DNA of 64,000 bases from Siphonodentalium dalli (Eukaryota; Mollusca; Scaphopoda; Gadilida; Siphonodentaliidae). Shown here one piece after another: positions 36,690-48,840 of the stretch; the first letter of the stretch is position 1, and every line of letters begins with the position of its first letter. The notes below the pieces were generated by a model, which saw only the letters and a program-made list of their open reading frames with translations, had not been told where the DNA came from and did not search any database. Location: NCBI GenBank assembly GCA_032622095.1, contig CP136061.1, forward strand, positions 51,099,762 to 51,163,761, written 5' to 3'. Both the position numbers and the translations under genes were made by a program.

Positions 36690-36950
36690 TTAGCTTCATG
36701 AAAATATATACATTTGTTTACATTTTACTAGATTAGTCATGTGCATTTGCCACAAATTCCAAGTAACAGTGGTTTTACGTCTGGGAAAAATTGGGGGGGG
36801 GGGTGTATACTTTTTAGGGCGCTATAAAAAACATTGCTAACGGCTGACAGATGGCTAGCCGATAAAATCTTGATGTCGGATACCTGAATTTACAAAATCC
36901 GCAGAGAAAAAAACTGTATACGCCAAAACACGCATCCGTGACCTGGCGGC
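36690..36950 (-). repeat. Right arm of the long inverted repeat, distal part
   Basis: Continues the match to the left arm (complement of 26895-27125), from TTAGCTTCATGAAAATATAT to about ACGCATCCGTGACCTGG. It holds a G run at 36792-36802 that the left arm lacks. Confidence 0.85.
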
Positions 36951-37780
36951 CGGACAGCTCTTTATATTGAAACCTGATGATTTATTAGTGTAAACATATT
37001 TTTATTTCCAAACCAAATAATTGACATAATACACAGATGACATAAATATACAACATATAAGAGTTAATTTTGGAAATGAGGATCAGACAACAAGCCCGAG
37101 GGCTTATATGAAGTCTTCTCCTCTTTGGCGACATGTCCCTTCCTCAATAAGTGAGGGAGGGGTATCGATCAGACGGGAAGGGAATGAAATAATGGTTTAG
37201 GAGGAGTAGAGATATATAACTACATTTGAGTTAGGGATGGAAAAAGGAAGAATATAGTGTTAGGAATAGCATGATGTATGGAGAGAGGGAGAGAGAGAGA
37301 AATAGAGAGAGAGAGAGAGAGAGCAAGAGGGTGAGAGAGCAGAAGACGTGGGGGAGAGATGAATCGTGAAATGATGACAGTGGTGGGGAATAATTGAGTT
37401 GTTGCATGGTTACAATTATGCTCGTCTATAGTAAGTTGCATGCGTCAGAAGCCATGGGAGGAGGTCAATCACGTTGGCTGTTAACTGGTTCCATTCGTCA
37501 AAAAGTAATTAAATGAACAGACACACACGGCTACGAGTGTTCATAATCAAAGTATTTCGTGGAATATCTATATTTCGTGAGAACAAGTACGTAATCAGCC
37601 GCACTAACCCGAAACAGGACAATTCCCATTTCAAGGGTGTTCACTGTGAATTTCGGAGCATCCCTCATGTGGAATCGTTTCATGTATGTGCAGGCTAATA
37701 GCAAGTAAGTAGTATACAAAGTAATCGTTATCGGAAGGCATTTAGTGCTACATATATTCTGGGGAATATCTTGCTGCCGC
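36950..37780. other. No gene recognised; (GA)n microsatellite
   Basis: A GAGAGA-rich run occupies about 37281-37330. Nothing else is recognised. Confidence 0.5.
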
Positions 37781-38490
37781 ATAACGCGACCGGAATCCAA
37801 AGCAATTTGTTACTCGTTCAAATCATTGGAATCTTTTTGTTTTCATAATATATGTCTGTACTGCATTAAATATTTGTTTGTTTTCACGAAGACTAAGCTC
37901 CCTTGATCCCCGTAATAGAGTATTCTCAGATAGGACAACATTGGGTAGTGAATCATATAGTTCCCGTCTGGCCTCTTGATAAAATTATACACTCAAAGAG
38001 ATAGTGGTAAGTTGTCTCGAGTTCCCCACATAAACAGAAGGGCAATTGTTTTACATGATTGTCTGTCAGGTCAGAACTCAGGTGGCTGCAGTTCAGTCTT
38101 AACCGGGTATGGAGGATATGAGATTTACGGCTTTTACTATGATAAAAATACGCAGGTGGACGTATATTGTCACTGTTGAGTTTATTTTTGAAATCTTCGA
38201 TTGTTCTGGTGCCCTTTGTAGTGTCCGGCAGTTTGTTCCATTCAGTAATTGCAGATGGTAAGAAAGATTCCATATAATAGTCATAGTTAATATTCGAGGG
38301 TAGTCTTATATGTTCAAATCTGAAGTTATATCTGGAATTATTTGCCTGGATTGGTCGTACATAATTTCTTAAAATTGATGGAGCAGTTCAACGTATCATT
38401 TTAAAAAGTTGACATAGCTTGTGTTTTCTACGACGTGAGGAGAAAAGTTCCCAGCCATTTATTAAGTTAATCCTGCTCGAGTGCAAATGC
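37780..38490 (-). mobile_element. 5'-truncated LINE, C-terminal part of ORF2 (CR1/Jockey-like)
   Basis: The minus strand reads GWELFSSRRRKHKLCQLFKM (38475-38390), a stop, then a segment with SFLPSAITEWNKLPD (38273-38220), LHTRLRLNCSHL and the typical terminal Cys/His motif C-L-C-G-E-L-E-T-T-Y-H-Y-L-F-E-C (about 38045-38000). This is the normal ORF2 tail of CR1/Jockey-type LINEs and is related to the tail at 24649-25230. One stop breaks the frame. Reverse transcriptase is absent, as in an ordinary 5'-truncated insertion. Confidence 0.85.
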
Positions 38491-38859
38491 GCCCAAAACA
38501 TTACGCGTTTTTTCTTCTCCAAATTCAATGGCGCGTCGATGTAATTATGGTTGCAATTATGACCCTCTTGCGCATTCACCGAGAAATAATTGCAACTAGT
38601 CACGTGGGCGCCGCCCAATGGGAATGCTGGATTTAGAGATAATCACACTCAATATGTAAATATTCAATCAATAAAACGAGGCGATTCGCATTAGGAAAGT
38701 ACCATTAATTATATCGACGATACGGAGACACTACTGCTAAACCACTGGTCTGTCTGGACCAGGTTTAAACCAGAATTGACGAATGCGTCACTTAGACCTA
38801 CGACCGCGGGGTTAAACCACGGATTTATCTGACTCACGGTGGTTTAAACCAAGAGGTTA

Positions 38860-39324
38860 TGTAATACTTTCGACCACTACGAGTTAGGTAAGTAGGGTTA
38901 ATTTTAGCTGAAAGTTCAATGTCTTTAGCTGATAAGTCCGGTGTCCTAAATTGCTGGGAATTATAGCTCTGAGTGGATGACCTATAATTATGGGTCGTTG
39001 ACTTTTGGAGTTAAATGCTTTGTCAAAGCAGATTATTAATTGTCCATCTGGTTTGATGTAAGCGACACATGTTCCCAGCAAGTCACGACATTTGATGGGC
39101 TAGGGGCGTTGTCATTTTCAGCGTATATAATACTAGGAGAGCCAAGCTCTCGGAGACTCTGGTTCTGACTCTTGTTCCGACTCTTGCTCAGATAGCGAGA
39201 AGTCATGTTATTATATTTTTCTCCGTGGCCGCCTGATGTGATGTTGTAAATATTTGTATAATAAATTTCATCAACGTGTTTCCGAGAATTCCAACTTAAT
39301 GGTTAGAACCTGGGGAGTGCTACA
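38860..39324. repeat. 5' LTR
   Basis: Contains a TATATAAT box at about 39124 followed by a short CT/GA repeat (GACTCTTGTTCCGACTCTTG) and an AATAAA at about 39270. These would serve as promoter and polyadenylation signal. Same length as the 3' LTR. Confidence 0.9.
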
Positions 39325-39333
39325 TTCCCGAGA

Positions 39334-39351
39334 TGGTGCCGAGTTAGCAGG
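39334..39351. promoter_or_regulatory. Candidate primer binding site of the LTR element
   Basis: TGGTGCCGAGTTAGCAGG begins 9 bp after the 5' LTR. It starts with TGG, the complement of a tRNA CCA end. The tRNA was not identified. Confidence 0.4.
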
Positions 39352-39499
39352 ACATTTCTTGGAATTCTTGGACAGGTGGTCACGGAAGAAAAATATGGAG
39401 GAAACTAAATGGACGAAATAAGGTATATATGAGGCAATTTGCAATTCCTTGGCTGGTTCACCTGGTTCACAACCCGTATAGCTATTAGGTCATTTATAT

Positions 39500-40230
39500 T
39501 TGGTTTAAAATTGTTGTGCCAATTTTCCCATATAAGGTATACTTAGAAATTACTGTTGTGTCAGTGTTTCAATGTCGAGTTGTTGTTTCAAAAATTGTTG
39601 CGTCAATTTGAACCCCTCAGACATTAGGTAGATTTATCTTTGGCTTAGAATTGTTGCGTCAATTTTTCCATATTAGGTATGCTTGAAAATTACTGCTGTG
39701 TCAGTGTGTTTCTATGTCGAGTTGTTGTTTCAAAAATTGTTGCGTCAATTTGAAATAAATTATATCTGGTCAAATTTGTTTGTAAATTGGCCATTAATAT
39801 TAAATCTGACAAATTATGCATGGTATAGATATTGTGAAGAAGAAAATTCTCACATCGAGTAATCTGTCGATTATATTAGTTTTTAATTGAACAATATATG
39901 GGTAAAGCAAAAAAGTTGTTCAGAGAATACACAGTTGTAGTTTAAATTGTTGCGTCAATTTTTCCATATAAGGGTTTCAAAAATCGTTGCGTCGATTTGA
40001 AATAAAGATTGTTTGTTTTTCGAGGTATTATTGTTACATGTACGCTCGGTGTGAATAGCCTAATTGAACAAAATGTGGTTAAAGCAAAAAAGTTGTTCAG
40101 GGAATATACAGTTATAGTTTAAATTGTTGCGTCAATTATTCTATATAAGGTATGCTTAAAAATTACTGTTGTGTCAGAGTTTTCTATGTCAAGTTGTTGT
40201 TTCAAAAATAGTTGCGTCGACAGCTGGCGT
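39500..40230. repeat. Recurring ATTGTTGCGTCAATTT motif inside the LTR element
   Basis: The phrase (A/G)TTGTTGCGTCAATTT(T/G) with neighbouring TTCCATAT.AGGTATGCTT and GTCGAGTTGTTGTTTCAAAA words recurs about eight times (e.g. near 39520, 39600, 39650, 39735, 39950, 40130). It looks like an old tandem expansion of the element's leader region. Confidence 0.7.
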
Positions 40231-42840
40231 CGATTTGAAACAAAGAGTGGTTGGTTTTCGAGGTATTATTAGTTACATGGACGCTGGTCTAAATTTTTGT
40301 GCAAATTTGCCGTAATAATTAAAATTGAAAAATGTTATCAGCTAGAAGAAATAATCGCTGGAATTATATTTGTGTCCATCGCTATATGGTTTCCTATAAA
40401 TTTGATAAGATTGATGCTACAATCTACACGGAAAGAGATTCCAGTGAATTATTAAATGATGCATATATATACAGATGTAGTGAATACACAGTTAGTTTGT
40501 CTGTCGGCTTGTTTTCAAACAAGTTGGAGTTAGTTGAAAATTTCCAGATAAAGAAATTTGGCACAAGTTATGGTTAGGTAATTTAGAAAGTGCTTATTGA
40601 AGCCTATTATGGTATATATATAGTAGGATTTTGTCAAAAACAAAAAAATGTTCTTGGAAATTCTGGTTGAACATGTATTAAATTGTTACACCAGTATACA
40701 GGTTATATAGATATGTAAAATTTACTGCTAATTTTAGCATGTTTTCCAGTTAATCCTCATGATTTTAGTGAGTTCTGGTTTTGAACGAATTATGATTGGG
40801 AATTTTGTTGAAATTGTTCTGTCCAGCGAGATATATCTTTAAATAAAAGAAATTAGTTGAAGTAATTCGGAAAATTTTAAATTACAGACATTATAGTCAC
40901 TTGAAGTTTGAAGTATGGTTTAGGAATGTTCAATTTAGCCAAATGATTCCAATGTTTTGCAAGAATATCTACACGGATGGTCAGTGGTATTTGGTGTTAT
41001 GACACACCCGGAGTGGGTTAAAATGTCGATTTTAAAAATAGATAGATCGCTGTACATGTATTGCCATTGTATATAGGCGTTATCAAGATGGTTTTAATGT
41101 GTTCAAGTTTCGAACAAACCAAAGTTGATCAGAGTTGAAAGTCGGAAAGTCAGAAATGTAACTGAATAATCAATTATGGTATGCCCATACACGAAAAGAA
41201 TGTCAAGAAAATTGATTATGACATAATAAAATCTGTTCCGGGTATTCTGAGAGTGTCTGTAAGTAATAAACCAGACTAACATGCTACCAGCATGTCTAAA
41301 ATGTTTGTTGACGGCACCGAATACACGGAATAGATTAGAAACAAAGAAGGTACTAATTACCTTTAACGGAATTTAAATGGATCCGAAAATAATCCTATTA
41401 ATTCCATGAAAATTATACTGTTTAAAAACATTAGAACCAGAGTAAATAAGATGAAATATTCCTTGAAAACAGGAGAAATATCTCCACCCCACAGAAAACT
41501 GTACACAACTGACTGTCCGATGAAAACACACTGAGCTTATGGGAGGCTATGCACTGTACCCATGTTTAGCCCAAAACATTCCACAGCAGATGTCCGGTGA
41601 ATATATTTCAATAGAAATGAAGCTGTGCATTAGGGCATCAATTATTGAGGCTAGCTATCGGACAGGGGACTGAGTTGACCTTTGAAGATTATTCATGCAT
41701 GCTAACTTAATTAAGTCGTTGTCCACCCACAGTGGTCGAGGATGCAGGCCCGTTAAAGCTGCATGCGTGTATGACCAATTTGGCGTGAACAAAACATTTC
41801 TCATGGCCATCAATTGACCAGTCTCGAGATAATTAGTGTTGTGAAGCCTATCTCAATACCGGTATTAAGATGAACGTGTATGCCTGAGCCTGTTTATAAA
41901 TAGTACGACATCCGTTCTGTGTCACATCGAGCGTTACCAAAACAAATTTGCATATTTTCAATTTAGGAGTTGTCTGAGTTCCTGAAATTATAAGTTAGGA
42001 GTTGTCTGTAGATTTTAAGTTTAAAGGGACATAGAATGATAAACTGGAAATACATTTAAAAAATTAGCTTACGCATTTCGTTTAAAAGTTGTCTGAGGTC
42101 ATGAAAATAAAAGTTGTATAGTGAACCATTGAATTGTTTTAAAGGGATATAACATATATAATAATGTAATTTAGGTTGTATTAAAAACCCATATATAATT
42201 AGCTATGTGAACCAAATAAGCCAAGCAAATTGTCTCAGGGGTTGTACATTTTATTCCGTTGTTTCACAAGGAATAACTATATATGAAATATTTGACATTT
42301 ATGTAAAATGTCCGTAATTGGTGTGGGTGTTACATGATAGTTGTTAGAGTTACTAGCTGACAAGCTATAGATTACTCGACGGGTATGCCCAAATACGGGG
42401 CCCGTGATATTTGATTTGGCATTCTAAGTTTATGGAATTGTGCTTTGACACAAATGACGAGATTTAACTTGTCGGCGCTAATGATGTTGTAAAACGTTTA
42501 TGTAATAGAGCATTAAGTTACATGCTGGTATACATGGAGATGTTTAGTTTGGCATTCCAGGTTAATGGATAGCGATTTTTACGTGACATGCGTGATTTTA
42601 ACACGCCGTGCCAAAGATTTCTAAAATCTCAGTTGATAGAGCATTTGTGCAAGATCGTTTTGTACCATGCTCGTATTTGTAGAAGCTTGGAGCCAAATTA
42701 AAATGTGAATTGGTTAGATTGTCATTTCAAGGTTGAAATCATGTTCTACACGTATAAGCGTGTTGTAACGCTATTGACATTACCCAGATAATTCATTTCA
42801 GTTCTTACACAACGTATATGAAGTCCTTTCCACTAGACAG

Positions 42841-43285
42841 TATTGCACCTTTATTTATGCCCAAATTCAAGTTCGAGTTGAAAATTATTCAACTTTCGTA
42901 TCGAACAAGGCGGTTTAAGCCATGACGGGAAGTCACACCCTTGATATTAAACCATATTGACCCTTAACCCATTTACGCCCAATTTCAAGATCAAGTTGAA
43001 AATTGTTCAACTTTCGTATCGAACAAGGCGGTTTAAGCCATGATGGGAAGTCACACCCTTGATATTAAACCATATTGACCCTTAACCCATTTACGCCCGA
43101 ATTCAAGATCAAGTTGAAAAATTATTCATCTTTCGTATCGAAACAAGGCAAATATAACCCTCCACAGGAAGTCAAATTCTGGATATTAAACCATATTGAT
43201 CCTTTGTCAAATGTCGCCCGAATTCAAGGTCAAATTGAAATTCATTCCAATTTTCGTACCGACACAAGGCGATTATTTGAACATA
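42841..43285. repeat. Tandem repeat of about 118-121 bp near the 3' end of the LTR element, four units
   Basis: Units start at about 42841, 42959, 43077 and 43198. They share a TTTACGCCCAATTTCAAG start, TTCAACTTTCGTATCGAACA and CCTTGATATTAAACCATATT. Units 1 and 2 are nearly identical while 3 and 4 are diverged and the last is cut short. Confidence 0.85.
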
Positions 43286-43608
43286 GCTATGACGATGGGA
43301 TCGACGCCTCTATCGTTTGGATCTGGAATCGCTGGATATTCGGAATGGAGCCAGGACGAAAGGAGTTAATAGGGAGGCCACTATTAACTCCCACCACGGA
43401 ATGAGAAGCTAATATTCCAGGATGGTGCCATTCTCCTGTTCGGAACAATTCCTGCTATCGACGATTCGGATTATGACATTCATGTGTTAAAACTTATGTT
43501 TTATTGTGTTACATGTATATTCCAAATGGGATAGTTTGGATCTCCACTCACGGAATTATCAAGTTTTTTGTCTTAGGACAAAAATCTTGAAAAAGGTGAT
43601 GAGAGTTA

Positions 43609-44073
43609 TGTAATACTTTCGACCACTACGAGTTAGGTAAGTAGGGTTAATTTTAGCTGAAAGTTCAATGTCTTTAGCTGATAAGTCCGGTGTCCTAAAT
43701 TGCTGGGAATTATAGCTCTGAGTGGATGACCTATAATTATGGGTCGTTGACTTTTGGAGTTAAATGCTTTGTCAAAGCAGATTATTAATTGTCCATCTGG
43801 TTTGATGTAAGCGACACATGTTCCCAGCAAGTCACGACATTTGATGGGCTAGGGGCGTTGTCATTTTCAGCGTATATAATACTAGGAGAGCCAAGCTCTC
43901 GGAGACTCTGGTTCTGACTCTTGTTCCGACTCTTGCTCAGATAGCGAGAAGTCATGTTATTATATTTTTCTCCGTGGCCGCCTGATGTGATGTTGTAAAT
44001 ATTTGTATAATAAATTTCATCAACGTGTTTCCGAGAATTCCAACTTAATGGTTAGAACCTGGGGAGTGCTACA
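43609..44073. repeat. 3' LTR
   Basis: Direct repeat of 38860-39324, same length, no difference noticed by eye. Followed by the target duplication GTTA. Confidence 0.9.
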
Positions 44074-45184
44074 GTTAACTTAGACCAGGTTTAAACCTGA
44101 GATGTCGAATCAGGCCAGAAAGATTCAGTGAATGATGTACATGAACATCATAGAAGCCGTATCTGAGCTTCATGTCGCACTACAACTACAATACTCCGCA
44201 TGCATATTTATTAGCAACGGCCGGGATCATGCTAAACATAGTTTTATTTCAACCCCAACTACCACATGCACCTACTGTCGCGCCCACTGACTCCTATTAT
44301 GACAATCAAACCATATTCATAAATGGTACCGCCCTCAAGATCATAATATTATATATAATTATATAATGAAAAATATATTGGTTTCATGAATGCACCACTT
44401 CAGAATTCCGTCAAAATAACTTATCCTGCAAATTATTACAATTGCGGCTTATCACTGAAGGGTTCTCTTTCATCACACCAGAAAGCCTCTCAATGCAGAC
44501 GAAAAATCTACAAGTCGGATTAAATATACCCCAGCAACTTCGCAAAACGACATTTAGGTGATGTTTACACATATCCGGCTATCGATCTTCCCGGCGAACG
44601 CGTTAACCGGCGAAGGTTACTGCATAGCGTTTATACATCGCCGGCGAAGATACGCATATATCTATGTGTCTCCTTTACTTGTTAATAGTTTTCCTTTTAG
44701 TTCTGAACTGCAATATATGATATTGCTGTACACATGTAAACATCTAGCCGCTTCCTGCTAGAGGTATGGTTGGGCAGTATAGTGAAGTGAACATTTTTAG
44801 AAATGGAAATATCGAAATTATTAATATCCAACACCAAACTTTCAGGTATTGCTATTGGTAATTTTAAAGATATTTAAACAACATTGCTAAAGGGTTGTTT
44901 GAGTTCATAGACAAGCTGTGAAGTGAGTGTCGCACCAAAAGCATGGTTATTGTCAGTTTTGAGATCTTTTCGTCTCACACATCTACAAGTTGGTGTCTAA
45001 TTATTCGGGTTGGATTTTATACTATATATATATAAGTTTCAACATCGCGAATCAATTGTGACACATTTTCCGCTTGCAAATTATACAATAAAATATGTTT
45101 TTCATTTTACTTGGGCGTTCACAATGTCCATGTAAACAGGGCCGTGGCGATGGCGGTGTTTCATCCCAACTTTAATAAAAATAT

Positions 45185-45420
45185 TCAAAAGCTGGAAATT
45201 TCATACCTGACACGACATTAGTTGGAAATTTGACATCAACAATATGTTGAAATTGTTCTCATAGTTTGATTTTCCAATTTATTAGTGGTGATTTTTTTTA
45301 TACCAACATTTGCTTATTATTTTGCCAAATTATTGGACTGAAATGGCCATCAGTTGGAAATGATCCAACCTTAGAGGTGTGTCCAACAATTGGAAATCTT
45401 AAGGCAAGTCTGGATGCTAG
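45185..45420 (-). repeat. Repeat shared with 36000-36480
   Basis: Inverted match: CTGGAAATTTCATACCTGAC, GACATTAGTTGGAAATTT and CTCATAGTTTGATTTTCCAA correspond to the complement of the 36300-36410 region. Confidence 0.7.
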
Positions 45421-45921
45421 GATTTTGTAATTTTCAGGGTTCAGATTAAAAAATGTTCTCACACCTGGCCATAACCATGGTCGGTCGATAATACTATGTC
45501 TTGTTCCCGCGCCCGTTGTCAGTTAAACAGCTATATAATTTCACTGACTCAAATCGGGGTTCAAGTTGCTTTACGTCAGATCACTAAACATGTTAGGATT
45601 GGGCAATTTACAGGTTTAGACACAGGTTCAGATCTAAAGGAAATTGCTCAATACGGGGCCGCCTGGATGATTACTATGAGTGGAAAGTTAGATGAAAGCC
45701 CAACGTCGTGGTGTGTACATGGATTTACGCGAAATTGTGAGTTTGGTGAGATTCAAGGTTTGGTGGAGTTGGAAATTCTAAAGATGAAAAGTCCCACACC
45801 TCCAAATCAGGCTCTCAAGATCCGTCCCTGTGTATATATGTCCACGGCGCACTCAGATTTAGTGTATTGAACTAATTGTCCATTAAGTTTGAATCCATTG
45901 AAACGTGCCATCCCATTTCTT

Positions 45922-45923
<2 letters not shown>

Positions 45924-45969
<46 letters not shown>
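45924..45969. repeat. (TA)n microsatellite
   Basis: Pure TA run of about 46 bp. The Y/I alternating frames read through it are artefacts. Confidence 0.95.
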
Positions 45970-45972
<3 letters not shown>

Positions 45973-46074
45973 CATACATGTACATGAAAACGCACATTTA
46001 ATTCCCTCGAATGCGCAACAAATGTACCATGCACATGTAGAGTACGTGTACCATCATCAGTTAGTATTTATAAC

Positions 46075-48783
46075 TAGCAGGGTTACCCGGCGTTGCCCAG
46101 GTTAATGTATACTGTGGATATTTGTTGGGAATAGAGAATTATCTTGCTTAAAGTGTTATACGTTTTCTCATAAATTGTATGTTCAAATAGCATCACAAAA
46201 CATGATTATTATAGTCATGGAATATAAGTAGTGGCTCACCTTGTCAATTGTCATTCTGTTTATCGCGATTAATGCGTTCCACCAATTATGAAGTATTTAT
46301 TTATTTACAACTGCGTATACATTAGACGTTATAATATGATACATGAACATCATAAACACATTAGTTCGATAAAATATGATAATTGGGTTTTTCATATTGA
46401 GATGTATCAATCAATCTAGTGGGTTGGACTAAGATCTCGAGGACACCTGGCTATCATATCTCCATGAAACGAAATGTTGCTGCGCACATATATCAGCTAC
46501 ATGTGCCAGTCACGGAGCGAGATTTTGAGTTGTTTATGTCAGTCGATGAGTCTGTTCTAAAATCCTTGTCAGATGTCAGTATTGGTAGGATCCTGAAAAG
46601 TCTTGTGCTACTAACTGAATTTTCTTGTATATCAGAAGAAACTATATTTGACTGCACACTGTGACCACTATTTTTGAACAGGCCTTCCATATATCTCTTG
46701 ACAAATTGTAACTTTTTGTGGAAACTGTATTGAATGGAACAGACAAAATTTTGTTATTATATATATGCAATCCTCTGACGGTTCGAGGTCTCTCAGTTTG
46801 CATGAATATATGTATCTCTTCAATAGAATGATAAATATACGTTTAATGCTTCTTCTAGTTATCTCTTTTTGCTAGCTCATTGTGTGAATGCCTTGATTGC
46901 CATTCCCATATAAATATGACTGTTAAGAAGATGTAATTGTTCAAGTGACTTATGTGGGTCACCATATGTCGGGATTGTGAAATGTGAACGCCCAACTACT
47001 TAAAATGATATGGATATGGCCTGGTGACTGTATATAACTTATATGTTGATATTGGCGAATAGCAATCTTATCAATGATAGTGCATATCCGCTCGCCATCC
47101 GTGACGCAAACGACACCAAATGTGATTTAATTCATGGTATATCATTAGAGAAAAACGTGTATGAATTTGGTGGAATTTGGTTTATTAAAACAATTGTTGA
47201 TGCAACGCTGACTCGAACAACGCCATATTGCGAAGGTGATTATGTATTCGTTTGGTGGAAATCAGCGACAAAACTATTTCACCATATGTTTTTAATTTCC
47301 CCTCCGACCAACATCGTCATTTTAGAAAATTTTAACCCGCACCATTATCTTCCTTGTAAAAAGTTACCCATCTTAGAACGCCTTGGTGCCATCTCGATTG
47401 TACCGCGTGAAGTTATATATAGAACGCACACAGACAGACAAAAAGACAGACAGACAGCACGAATTTATTTCTTGTATCATTTGAGAAGAACGTGTCTGAA
47501 TTTGATGGTAATTGGTACTAACAATATTTTGTATCAGTTTTGGTGACCCTCCCGTCCCTATTTCGGACTCAACCTGCACACACTAAGACTCATTAGAGAT
47601 TAGAGATGCATATATATAAAATTGGTGAAAATTGGCGAGTATACAAATTCGTATCAAATTTAAGGTCCCCATATCTCTCACCCATAGGGCACCAATTTGG
47701 TGTATCTAAACCACACGATAAGATTCCTCGTATCACGGAGAAGAATATGTATCAATCTGGTGGAAATCGGCACTAAACATATAGATATAATTTTTTGTGT
47801 CCCTCTCATCTCTATACACCACTGACTCGAATGGCCCCACTTGTGACATCCTTAAACCACAAGATTACACTCCTGATATCATGGAGATGATTGTTTATAA
47901 GTTTGGTGATAATCGGCGACTAAACAATTTTTTTTATCAAATTTGGTGCCAATCCCTCCCCTCTCCATCTCTCACCCAAACAGCAGCACTATGGCGTCTT
48001 TAAATCACGATTAGATTCCTCGTATCATGGATAAGAACGTGTATCAATTTGGTGGAAATTGTCGCTAAAAAAATTGTGCATCAATTTTGGTGCCCCTGTC
48101 CCTTTCAATGCAACCCTGACTCGAATGAGGCCACATTTGACAGATAAAAGCCACACCATTAGACTCCTCATACCATGGGATGATTTTGTATAAGTGTGGT
48201 GGCAATCGGCGACTTATTATCAAATTTAGTGCCCACCCCCTCCCAATCTCTCATCCAAAAACAACAATTTGGCGTTGTTAAATCGCACAATTAGATTCCT
48301 TGTATCATGAAGAAGAATATATATCAATTTGGTGGAAATCGGCGCTAAAATTAGTTTTATCAATTTTGGTGCCCCTCTCCCCTTCCGTTCATCCCTGACT
48401 CAAACGACGCCACTTTTGACATATTTAAACCACACCGTTGGATTCTTCATATCATGGGGATGATTATATGAAAGTTTCGTGGCAATCGGCGACAGAAAAG
48501 AAATCTGCCCCCCCCCTTTCGGGCACCCCTGACGCGAACGGCGCGACTTTTGCCATATTTAAACCACGCCATTAGATTCCTCATATTATGGGGATGATTA
48601 TATATAAGTTTGGTGGCAATCGGCGACAAATTTTTTTTCTGCCCATCCCCCTTTTCTGCCCCTGACAACAACGGCGTCACTTTAGAAAATTCTAACCCCG
48701 ACCATTATCTTTCTCGTAAAAAGCTACTCCTAGTAGACCCATTTGGCATCATCTAGATGGTCCCCTGTGAATTTCTATAGAAC

Positions 48784-48814
<31 letters not shown>

Positions 48815-48840
48815 TTCGCAAATATAGATATAGATAATAG
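46075..48840 (+). repeat. Dispersed repeat of the ACTAG..ACCCGGC..(ACAG)n type with an internal 140-bp tandem array
   Basis: Starts ACTAGCAGGGTTACCCGGCG and ends with (ACAG)n at 48783-48813 plus ATTCGCAAATATAGATATAG. From about 47620 to 48730 a unit of about 140 bp repeats, marked by TTTGGTGG(A/C)AATCGGCG at 47759, 47898, 48049, 48193, 48329, 48470 and 48609; alternate units are more alike, suggesting a dimer of about 280 bp. Another (ACAG)n-like tail lies at about 47428-47460. The frame at 47043-47546 reads through this repeat and is not considered a gene. Confidence 0.65.

Larger units (their letters stand above)
38860..44073. mobile_element. Full-length LTR retrotransposon without coding capacity (LARD-like)
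   Basis: Two 465-bp direct repeats, 38860-39324 and 43609-44073, look identical by eye, begin TGTAATAC and end GTGCTACA. The element is flanked by GTTA on both sides (38856-38859 and 44074-44077). The 4.28-kb interior has no gag, protease, reverse transcriptase, RNase H or integrase frame; its longest frames (40332-40577, 43075-43404) match nothing. A short purine-rich tract lies just before the 3' LTR (about 43588-43606). This is the layout of a large retrotransposon derivative moved by enzymes from another element. Because GTTA also precedes the 3' LTR, the exact LTR start could be 4 bp earlier, but TG..CA ends plus the GTTA duplication favour this call. Confidence 0.85.

Noticed and set aside
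38884-39081. 65-codon frame repeated identically at 43633-43830
   Set aside because: Lies antisense inside both LTRs; identical because the LTRs are identical, not because of coding constraint.
45496-45870. 124-codon plus frame
   Set aside because: No recognisable family, no splice support, located within a repeat-filled TTA-flanked element; left unannotated as a gene.
45807-46105. Frames with long Y-I-Y-I runs
   Set aside because: Produced by the (TA)n microsatellite at 45924-45969. The similar run in the 11674-12279 frame has the same cause.
47043-47546. 167-codon plus frame
   Set aside because: It overlaps a dispersed repeat with a (GACA)n tail (T-D-R-Q-K-D-R-Q-T); no family features.
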